A stretch of 64,000 nt of DNA from Dipteronia dyeriana (lineage: Eukaryota > Streptophyta > Magnoliopsida > Sapindales > Sapindaceae). The notes below the pieces were generated by a model. That model was not told the origin of the DNA, made no database searches, and saw only the letters and a program-made list of their open reading frames with translations. This document shows, piece after piece, positions 55,875 through 64,000 of the stretch. Numbering within the stretch: the stretch's first letter is position 1; every line of letters starts with the position of its first letter. Where the stretch lies: assembly GCA_032871835.1 (NCBI GenBank), contig CM065296.1, forward strand, positions 13,098,001-13,162,000, written 5' to 3'. The translations under genes were made by a program, and so were the position numbers.

Positions 55875-57066
55875 CTGTGAAAATCATTATCGCAATCAAT
55901 TATTAACAGATAAAAAAAAATACTTTTACAATTACTAACAATTACAAAAATTTCAAATGGATCGAGTACTTTTTATAAGGGATCGAGAACTTTTTCAAGG
56001 GTTCGAGAATAATTTACAAAGGATTGAGAACTTTTAAAAAGGTTCGATTCGAGAACTTTTATCGAGAATATTTATCAAATTATCGAGAACTTTTTATAAC
56101 TGTTCGAGAACTTTTTATAACTGTTCGAGAACTTTTAACAAGGGAACGAGAGATTTTTCTAAGGGATCGAGAACATTTCTAACGATTCGAGAACGTTTTA
56201 AAGAGATCGAGAAAATTTGTTAAAAGAATCGAGCACTTTTATCAACGGATCGATAACTTTCAACAAGTCAACGGGAAACTTTTTCTAAGGGATCGAGAAC
56301 ATTTCTAACTGTTCGAGAACTTTTTTAAGGGATCGACAATATTTTTCAAATTATCCAGAACTTTTATCAAGGGATCGAGAACTTTTAACAAGGAAACGAG
56401 AACTTTTTCTAAGGGATCGAGAACTTTTAACAACGGAACAAGAACTTTTTTAACGGTTCGAGAACTTTTTTAAGGGATCGAGAATATTTGTCAAATTATC
56501 GAGAACTTTTATCAAGGGATCGAGAACTTTTAACAAGGGAACGATAACTTTTTCTAAGGGATCGAGAACATTTCTAATGGTTTGAGAACTTTTTTAAGGG
56601 ATCGAGAATATTTTTCAAATTATCGAGAACTTTTATCAAGGGATCGAGAACTTTTCTCTAGGGATCAAGAACATTTTCGAAGGGACCGAGAACTTTTTCT
56701 AAGGGATCGAGAAAGTTATTAAGGGATCGAATTATATGTCAAAATATCGAGAACTTTTATAACGGTTCGAGAACCTTTGTCCACGGATCGAGAACTTTTC
56801 CTAAGGGATCGAGCATTTTTTGTCGAGCATTTTTTTCAAATAATCGAGCTTTTTTCAAACTAAACAAGAGCTCGTTCCAATATAAAATAAGCTCGATTCA
56901 TCTTTAAATATTCTCGGTCACTTAAGAAAAAAACATTCTAGTGCAGACTCTGAAATGGATACATTGATATCGATGAATGGATACATTGTTAACCCACACA
57001 GAAATGAATGCAACATATCTGAAATGCATAAAAGAAATTTAAGTGAAGATCATAAATATTTGTTAC
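55875..57066 (-). other. Probable 5' untranslated intron of the transposase gene
   Basis: On the minus strand a donor GAAG|GTAACA at 57066 and the acceptor TTTTCACAG|GACA ending at 55875 would define an intron of about 1.19 kb. It is nearly equal in length to the first intron of the opposing DUF1985 gene. It contains the right minisatellite. Splicing is inferred from signal sequences only. Confidence 0.6.
55957..56850 (+). repeat. Right GATCGAGAA minisatellite (transposase side)
   Basis: About 40 units of 20-22 bp, consensus near GGGATCGAGAACTTTTATCA. Successive variants (ATCAAGGG, AACAAGGG, TCTAAGGG, TCTAACGG, TTTAAGGG, TTCAAATT) recur in order, and landmarks at 56352, 56497 and 56621 are 145 and 124 bp apart, which means six units plus an occasional extra one. 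The unit is in the same plus-strand orientation as the left array, so the two arrays are direct and not inverted with respect to each other. Confidence 0.92.
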
Positions 57067-57195
57067 CTTCTACTGCAGAATCTGGAGAGAGAGTCAAATT
57101 TTTCAAACAACTTTTTTGGGGAGATACCAACAAGTTCAGAAATGGGCTTTTCAAAAGTTAAAGTTTAGGGGCAATTTGGGCAGTTCACCATAATA

Positions 57196-57270
57196 GGTGC
57201 CTTTTAAACTTAAGTTATTAAAAGGGTGACATCATTACAACACACCTTAAAAAAGGTGATATATCTCACC
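57196..57270 (-). repeat. Element M right terminal inverted repeat
   Basis: Read on minus it begins GGTGAGATATATCACC, itself nearly palindromic, then AAGGTGTGTTGTAATGATGT and TTAAGTTTAAAAGGCACC, matching the left end with indels. Further inward GCCCAAATTGCCCCT may extend the terminal repeat. Confidence 0.65.
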
Positions 57271-57402
57271 ATTTCCACTTATTATATTAGATATATTTGA
57301 AAATGATAATTAAAAAATAGTTGAAAATATATATGATATATTTTTGTTAACTAAAACACAACTTATCATAATACTCATTAGACAAAAGTGTGTAATTGAG
57401 CG

Positions 57403-58199
57403 TGTTGATGGTGATTTATAGATCAATCTCACATCACACAATTAGAGCAAAGTAATGGCTAAGCACAAATAAAAATAATAAGAAGAATAAGTAAGACACT
57501 AGATTTTACGTGGTAAGAACCCCGATACTGGAAAATGTTCACGATTGCAAATTGCAGCAACAAAAATTCATTACTTGAAAAAAAGATTACACACTCAATC
57601 ACTCTTATCTTTTCTCAAGAAATTACGTTCAACCCTTTTGGGTGTTTTTTGGGTCTATATATACATGCCTAGAACCCTAATTCTTGATGTACAAGTAAGG
57701 AAGGTTCTTGTGATTCAATGAAATTCTAACTTATTGGAGACGTATTGTCCATTTTCCTTATTTCACATTGATAGTGTCCTAGTCGTATTGAATTCCTTAT
57801 TTAATCCATAATTTTGCGTTTATGAGGAAGCTTATTTCCTTATCAGAGTTGACTTCTAGAAACCTTGTTCAAGTTGGACTCTTGTTTATGCGTGTTTGAG
57901 TCGTGATCTTATTGAATCTAGGTGTTAATCTATGTGTCGCGCATCCGATCGTTTGTTTTTCACGATCATCCTTGTTTGCCCCTGATCGGTAGTTCAACCT
58001 TACCCTAATCTCGACCATAATGATAACTCGGTCGGGTTTTCGAACCTGATCATCTATATCATCTGGTCGGGGAGGGCCAGCCGGGTTCACTTGGTCTTCT
58101 CTTACGTTGACTTAACTTGATCAGGCCTAGTGATATGGCATTCCCGACCCTGGTCTTTTCCTGACTTGTCTTTTCACTTAGAATTTTCCAATAACAACA
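57403..58199 (-). repeat. Element E 3' LTR
   Basis: 797 bp, plus-strand TGTTGATGGTG...ATAACAACA. A minus-strand TATA box is the complement of TATATATAC at about 57655-57663, adjacent to GGGTC. In its own orientation it starts TGTTGTTATTGG. Confidence 0.82.
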
Positions 58200-58212
58200 C
58201 CCCCTTAAACAT
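58200..58212 (-). promoter_or_regulatory. Element E polypurine tract
   Basis: On minus GTTTAAGGGGG lies directly before the LTR start TGTTGTTATTGG. Confidence 0.78.
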
Positions 58213-58610
58213 ACAAGACATAGTGTCTCGTTCGAAGTAGAACTCGTTCGGTGAAGTATGTTTAATTAATTATTATTTTTTACTGGGATGCCCTTTGAAC
58301 ATGCATTTACTGTTTTACGGCTGGATGTCAATGTCGATCACGCTCATATCGGCTGTTGCAATCATTTATCCGAATTTTTTTCAAAATATGAATGACGGGT
58401 GTTTCTCGTTCCGCACATACCTTCCCCCACTCATGTATTCATGGCGGTATGATGTCACTTTCCCCCATATATAACTCGAAGTCCTTTCATTTTTCCTTAC
58501 GATTTCATAGTGATTTTCTCACAAAAAACCCTAACTTCTCTTTTCCTCTAAATTTTGGCTTCTCATCTCTAAACTTCTGTGTTTTCATTACTTCTGCTCA
58601 TATCTCAGGT
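58213..58610 (+). promoter_or_regulatory. Probable promoter and leader of the element E antisense gene
   Basis: A TATATAA box at 58468-58474 (CCCCATATATAACTCG) is followed by pyrimidine-rich sequence and a possible acceptor TATCTCAG just before the coding ATG at 58611. The box position relative to the gene resembles TTTAAAT in element B (13293). Promoter activity is inferred. Confidence 0.5.
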
Positions 58611-60260
58611 ATGGACCCGACTCTTCGTTATCATTATTTTGAGCTTCTAATGCATGCCATCGATTTTGGCGATAAAGAAAATATCGCTAGGCTTGAGTCT
58701 CTTCTTAGGTGTTGTTTTTCTTCATCCCAACCTATTGCTTTGAATGTTGTCTATTTTATTTCTCGTCCTGGGTTTTTTCCTTCTTCCTCTGATTCTCTTG
58801 GTTTTGCTTCTGTTGATGTCCATCCAGATATGTCAAAGAACACGAGGCACACTTTTAAGGCTTTCCCTAGGGAGACTGCTCTCTTGGCAAGCGACATGCA
58901 GATAATTCTTAGACGTTATAATTGAATGACATTTCAAGGGAACGACGTGCTCGTTTACTTAGATTCTCTACGGACCATCCTTGCACTTTTGATTTTGAAA
59001 TAAATGTAGTGACAGATGAAGAACTCGTGAAGTTTATGGAATGGTTCAACCTCCCTCGTTTGGTAAAACTATCCTGCAGTGGAAATCACACGGTGTGGAA
59101 TCCACCCCTGGCGCAGTTGCAATTTATGGGGCAATGTTGTCTTCTGGGGTAACTTTCCTTTTATAGCCCTTCATCACTCGCTTCCTAGAAGACGCGGTTG
59201 TAGCCTCGGCTCAATTAACTCTAAATTCATATCGAGTGTTGATCAATCTATGGACTTATGGAAGAAGATAGATGCTAAGCAACCCCCAACCCTCCAAGAG
59301 ATATGCAATTTTTACACCTTGGGTCAATCAGACACAAGCGGGACCTTTTACCTTCAATCGACATCACCTAACTACTGGATCCCTCATGGTTACAAGGAGA
59401 AACATGCTCTTCCAATGCATAAGGACCACAAGGGCTTTATCCAGGGGTTTCCATCGTCTAACAAGTATTGGAAGAGTAGTTGGTTCTTCATCAATGGAGA
59501 TTGTGGTGAAGTTGTGGTGGACGATCCATCCCATCAGCTAAACTGAAAAAGTTCTGAGGCATCCCTATAGCCCCGAGTTATGGAACAAAACTGCACCTGT
59601 TATAACTCAAAAATAGGTTGATACGGTTGTCAATATGGTGCAGACTTCTTGGGAGGTCCGGGATCACCGTAATCTGTACTTAGAAAAAAAATTGATTGAA
59701 CTGGGTTTCTTTCCCGAGATATAAGCTCTTCGTAGACACAATAAGTCTTTGTTTCTAAGCTATCTTGATGGTGGATTATCACTTTTGTTGCCACTCATTA
59801 TTCCCTGTGATGTTTTCCTTTTCAGTATATGAGCTGGATATTATCGTTGGCGAGCAAGCTGAGAAGGCTAAGAACCTTGATCGGGTGAGCAGTAAGGCTA
59901 CTGCTGACCAGGTTGCCTAGGGTATAGCCCCCACCCCCATGGAACATGACTTGCTGGAGCAAGTTTATGAGTCTGATCATGACTTTTCGATGGTTCTCGC
60001 TGACCAGGTTACGGTAAGCAGTCCTGATACTCATCCCCCTAGAAATGGTCGGAGGGGGCCTTCCAGGTATATGTCTTGTCGGGTTTGATCTTCTACAGAG
60101 GGATCTGACCGTGGGAGGTCGAGTGTGGAGAGATCGGGTCAAGATAGACCCTCTGAAGGCAAGCGAAGTCAAAAGGAACCAATCAGAGGCCAGTCTCATA
60201 AAACTAGGTATGATGACGTCTCTATAAGTCAAGTGGCCAAGGTAGTTGAGGGATCCTCTG
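58611..60260 (+). pseudogene. Element E antisense extra gene (Transposase_28-like)
   Basis: Likely start ATG 58611 (MDPTLRYHYFELLMHAIDFG). The reading moves through three frames. 58922-59152 has DEELVKFMEWFNLPRLVKLS and a HTVWNPP segment equivalent to AAWSSPP in element B. A 59100-59220 frame carries the counterpart of the GMVAIYGSML helix. 59240-59546 has PPTLQEICNFYTLGQSDTSG, YYWIPHG-like NYWIPHGYKEK and SSWFFINGD. A hydrophilic Ser/Arg/Asp-rich linker follows to about 60260. The coiled-coil part expected from A and B is cut off by element J. The matching motif order in A, B and E supports one gene family. Confidence 0.75.
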
Positions 60261-60305
60261 CGCTCGAAGCTATCAGTAGAAGAGGGGATGAAATTCCCTA
60301 GAAAG

Positions 60306-62331
60306 TGTGTGTCTAAAAGCCTAGAGAGAGGGGGTGAATAGGTTTTAATCAAGTTAATTACCAATTTTTCTTGATTAGTCAGTATTTAAAATTCACCCAA
60401 TAAAACAAACATACAACATCAAGTGTAACAATGCGGAATTAAAATTAACATAAGATGTATATGTGGAAAACCCTCCAAACGGGAAAAAACCACAGGGCTA
60501 TTAAGTGCGTCACACTCAATCACAAAAATCCACTATATGAGCAAATGTAACACCCTCAAGTGATTCTTGGACTTTCACTCTCGACAACCTCAGGTTATGG
60601 CTACCGCCACTCACCATTCTTGGTTCAACCCGTAGTGATATCCCCTGATACACTCCTCTTTGCGTGATTGCCTCATACTCTACCCCTATGGGCCTTTTAT
60701 AGTGGCACCCGACCAATTTCTTGCCAACCCTTCCTTTGGTTGCAAGACTTGAATTGCTTGTGCACTACACACCGGTAGCTACAAGACTTAATTCTCAATA
60801 AAGAAATCAACAACCTATGTGAATATATAACAATATTCTAAATGTAAATAATGCTAGGCAACACTAAATGTTTATCTAGGAATTCAAGAATGTCCTTAAG
60901 TACAATTCCTAGATATCAATGTCTATATGAATGCTCATAAAGATTTAACTAGATGTGAATATGCAATGTACAATCTAGTTATCAAACAAAGCCATTTCAA
61001 CATATGTTGTCATTAAGCATGGCATGGTCATTAAATGCAATCATCAAAATTCAATCAATATGACCTAATTAGCTAGAGGTAAATACAACCTATATGCTAG
61101 CTATCACAATACAAAAACCCAAACATCAACAACAATTTCTACTTATAATAAAAATCCTAATCTAGAGGCATACAAGTTATATAAGAGATATTTTGTTAAG
61201 CTAGAACACAAAAATGATGAAAATGGCGTTCTAATTACCAAGCTACATGTGTTGATGAAGATCCATGCCAAGAAACATCCTAGATAAAGCTAGATGATGT
61301 TTGTTTCATGAAAGGATGATGGGTGTTTGGGTTTGGAGAGTTAAAGAAGCAATCTAGGTGTTTTCTATCACTAGGGGAGCTCTTTCTCTCACTAAGATCT
61401 AAATTTGTGAGCTCTAGGTCTGATTTGGGAAGAAGATGATATATATAAGGTGTAAAAATGAGCTGTACAAGAAAAGACGTTTTTGCCCAAATCAGATTTT
61501 TCGCTACAGGTTTCGCAATAGGAATGGGCGAAAAGTTTGGAAGCGAAAGTTGTTGCTAAGTTTTTCGGGGTCATCTTTGCACATGGAGGGGGAAAAATGT
61601 TTGGAAGTGAATATTGCTGTCAAGATTTTCGGGGTCATTTTCGCTCGAGGCTCACGTGAATTCCACTCTTAGCAGACCAGCTAGAAATTCGAGTGTATCA
61701 AAATTTGACCAAACGACTTCGAAACCTTTCATATAGTATACTGTTAGAAAGGTATTGGAAGTCTACTTTTTCCTCCAGTTAAAAAAATGTGATTTGGATG
61801 ATTGTAGAAAAAAATATGGTCAAATGAGTGAACAAGGGTCAGAAACGGACAACAACAGAGATGCCATGTTTTTATGGTCACTTTGGAGATTTCAAAACAA
61901 ATCCAAACGGTCATAAAATATTACGAATAATATACTGTTGGAAAGGTATGGTGTCTAGTTAGTACAAAAAGTTTCAAAACTCATTTTGAAGCAATGTATA
62001 AAATTTTATGGTAACAAGACCATACAAAGGTCAATTTTGAAAAACACTTAAATCATTAAAAACCATTCTTTCGAAACTAGACACATTACTCAAAATAACT
62101 CAACCAAATCTAACTCATTGCATACAACAAGTAATCATATGATTAAAAGCAATGCATGATCATGGAAACATAAATACGATCATAGAAATTCAATAACAAA
62201 AAAAAAAGAACATACATGAAGTGCAAGTATGATTGTGAAGGAATGCACACATGAGCAATGAGAAACAAGGAATAAATGCATGTCAATACTAATGCATATA
62301 AGTGTGTGTGTGTGTGTGTGTGTGTGAGTGA

Positions 62332-62367
<36 letters not shown>

Positions 62368-62522
62368 AACTAAATCTCTTCAAAGAGTTAAAGTCAATTG
62401 AGTATACCTTTTAAGCTTGAGCTTGGTCATGAACAAGGATCACCTAAACTACCCTTACATGATAATCCCCAAATGTGGTTTGTCATTCTAAATAATCCAA
62501 TCAAAAAACCAAGGAACTTACA
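60306..62522 (-). repeat. Element J 3' LTR (SIRE/Maximus-like copia)
   Basis: Plus-strand TGTGTGTCTAAAAGCCTAGAG...GGAACTTACA, about 2.2 kb. The left border could be 60306, 60308 or 60310 because of the TG run. On minus it starts TGTAAGTTCCTTGG after a purine tract. The TATA-like ATATATATAAGG (61438-61450, for minus reading) corresponds to TATATAAAGG in solo LTR D. A roughly 65-bp imperfect duplication containing TTTTCGGGGTCAT occurs at 61535-61660. Confidence 0.78.
62300..62366. repeat. GT microsatellite
   Basis: GT repeats interrupted by GAGTGAGTGAGTG. Open frames reading His-Thr repeats on the other strand are artefacts of it. Confidence 0.95.
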
Positions 62523-62537
62523 ATCTCCCCATTTGGC
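62523..62537 (-). promoter_or_regulatory. Element J polypurine tract
   Basis: On minus AGCCAAATGGGGAGAT directly precedes the LTR start TGTAAGTTCC. The AAxxGGGGAGAT-TG junction is typical of SIRE/Maximus elements. Confidence 0.8.
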
Positions 62538-64000
62538 TATTTCGTGACAAACCACCACTCATATATTATCCTCACAAAATATAAAAAACAACTAGAGGTC
62601 AACAAAAAGTTTTTCTACATTACAAAGAGCTGCCTAAACACTAGAACTTCAAGTCATCCATCTCTTGTAGAATCAACACATCCCTACAAAATAATATAAC
62701 TACACTATCCAAGACAAGTGTATGTGAGGTGATCAATAAAGATAAAAATACGAGCAGTTTGCATACAACATCAACAAGCACCATGCAATAACAATACAAA
62801 TGCAAATGCTCCCCCTAAATAGGTTAACTCCCCCTCAAAAGTCAATCTCCCTTCATATGCAACTCTCGACTTCCTTTTAAAACATGCCACTCCCTTAAAA
62901 TCAATCTCCCCTCATATTCAACTCTCAAGTCCCCCTGAATCCACACTACTCCCGTCACAAGATAGGCAAAGGAGTATTCCCCAATCGGGTCATTTAGCAA
63001 AGAGAGATATTTGCAAGTAAAAGATGCATAATCATATACAACAACTTTATACAATTTAATTAAGTGAGAGAGAAGAGCAAGCAAGTTTAATTTTAAATAA
63101 ATGTTTGAAGTGATTGCCTTGGATGAAAGACATGAAACATTAACTTTCAAAAACATGGTATTTGGTAAAGTAAATATCAAAAGAGGTTCCAAAAGAAGTC
63201 AAACTAATTTGCACCCTTTTGTCATTTGAACACAAGATAAGAAGAGAAAGCTTTCAAAAGACACAAGCAATATTATCAATTCTTAACGACCAATCAAGAC
63301 ATGGATATAAAATCCTTATTGATAGAAGGGATATAAAATCATTATTGATTGTTGTCTTGTTCAACCATCAAAAAGAGAGACAAGGCTAAATTGGATAAGA
63401 CATCCTTATTAGTTGAATGGACACAATATCCTTATTGAGTTTAGCCTTGTCAATTACGTTCACACACATTTGCACACAAATACTTCATGCATAATATTTA
63501 AGCATGTCAAACTCAAGTTCACATAAACATGGAGATAAATTTTGGGTCAATCAAATGTACTACCCAATCAATTTTGCTAGTATAAAAATGCATGTTTGAA
63601 CATAAATGTGACATGGATTTCAAACAAAGCAAAGACACACTCATTGAATAAAAAGTCATATAATAGTAAATGCAACCATGATACTCAAGCAATTAATTAC
63701 AGAGCATAAAATTGAACAATTATTTTTGCTTATTGCAATGCAAGTTCGCTCTTTTTGCTTAAGCTCCCCAAATAGGGTCAATCTAAAATAAGTCAAAAGA
63801 GGTTATGAGTCCCTATATACCAAGTCTATTGGACCTAGTTGTGCCTATGGGTAAAACTTGGCACAATGGCATGTGGGTTCATCTTTTCTAATTCACTTAG
63901 GTGACACATTGTCATTCCAAGTAGTCAAGGTTATCATATTTCTCCTAGGATCATTGACTCTAGATTTCCTAGGCACATGCATATTGACTTTAGCCCTATT
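62538..64000 (-). mobile_element. Element J internal 3' untranslated region, continues past window
   Basis: No pol or env-like coding could be recognised. Between 62800 and 62960 there are several purine-tract-like sequences on minus (complements of CTCCCCCT, ACTCCCCCTC, ATCTCCCCTC, GTCCCCCTG). An alternation of CTTATTGA-like phrases (ATCCTTATTG, ATCATTATTG) occurs at 63310-63440. The 3' region upstream of the purine tract in SIRE-like elements is long, so gag-pol probably lies beyond 64000. Confidence 0.6.

Larger units (their letters stand above)
52261..57270. mobile_element. Element M: Mutator-like element with DUF1985 gene and transposase remnant
   Basis: Bounded by imperfect inverted ends (about 52261-52330 and 57196-57270). 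Inside are two convergent broken genes, a spliced DUF1985 gene (plus) and a MuDR-type transposase gene (minus). Their 3' parts are missing and they meet near 54790. Each has a first intron of about 1.2 kb full of a 20-bp minisatellite. Mutator-like elements that carry DUF1985/Ulp1-type genes are known in plants (for example the Kaonashi type in Arabidopsis and CUMULE in melon). Neither the Ulp1 protease nor the DDE transposase core is present here, so the copy is defective. A 9-bp target duplication could not be recognised. Confidence 0.82.
57403..60305 (-). mobile_element. Element E: 3' end of a Tat-like gypsy element
   Basis: A minus-oriented fragment: 3' LTR 57403-58199, purine tract, then an antisense extra gene, cut at about 60305 by element J. 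The LTR is of the same family as that of element I (TATA-AGACCC block, ACACCC and AAGGGTT, TGAATGTGTAAT-like sequence, equal length). Gag and pol are outside the remnant. Confidence 0.82.

Noticed and set aside
57240..57290. 9-bp target duplication for element M
   Set aside because: Candidate flanks (TTGAAAAAT on the left, TTGAAAATG on the right) lie at uneven distances from the inverted ends, so the match is not convincing.
62180..62383. Open frame with His-Thr repeats on minus
   Set aside because: Produced by the GT microsatellite.

Overview
The window looks like repeat-rich nuclear DNA of a flowering plant, probably a eudicot. The evidence is Tat-type Ty3/gypsy elements with an extra RNase H and an antisense extra gene, copia elements with 2.2-kb LTRs and an initiator-Met-tRNA primer site, a SIRE/Maximus-like LTR, and a Mutator-like element carrying a DUF1985 gene. 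I found no intact host gene and no tRNA, rRNA or CRISPR array. Nearly every coding stretch is a transposable-element gene broken by stops, frameshifts, deletions or insertions. The species cannot be named from the sequence.

Layout. 1-1125: low-complexity repeats and a copia leader plus gag start. 1126-2737: AT-rich unclassified repeat. 2738-39574: gypsy element A (plus strand), which holds two complete younger insertions. The first is Tat-like gypsy element B (9233-23982, minus, target duplication CCACC), whose left LTR holds SIRE-like solo LTR D (9721-12551, duplication TAGGA). The second is copia element F (25634-35258, minus, duplication GTAAG). Without its guests A would be about 12.5 kb. 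39575-41343: more of the unclassified AT-rich repeat. 41344-44510: 5' part of gypsy element I (plus). 44511-52260: decayed copia element G (plus), with a solo LTR of the F family (49124-51420) inside its 3' LTR. 52261-57270: Mutator-like element M. 57403-60305: 3' end of gypsy element E (minus, same family as I), cut by SIRE-like element J (60306 to the window end, minus).

How the parts relate. A, B and E each carry, between pol and the 3' LTR, an antisense gene of the Transposase_28 (putative gypsy-type transposon) type. In A and B it ends in a coiled-coil region, so pol and this gene converge. Element M is the most unusual object. It has imperfect inverted ends and two convergent genes: a spliced DUF1985 gene on plus and a MuDR-type transposase on minus. 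Both have lost their C-terminal halves at one central deletion joint near 54.79 kb. Each gene has a first intron of about 1.2 kb filled with a 20-bp GATCGAGAA minisatellite organised into six-unit higher-order repeats of 121 to 124 bp.
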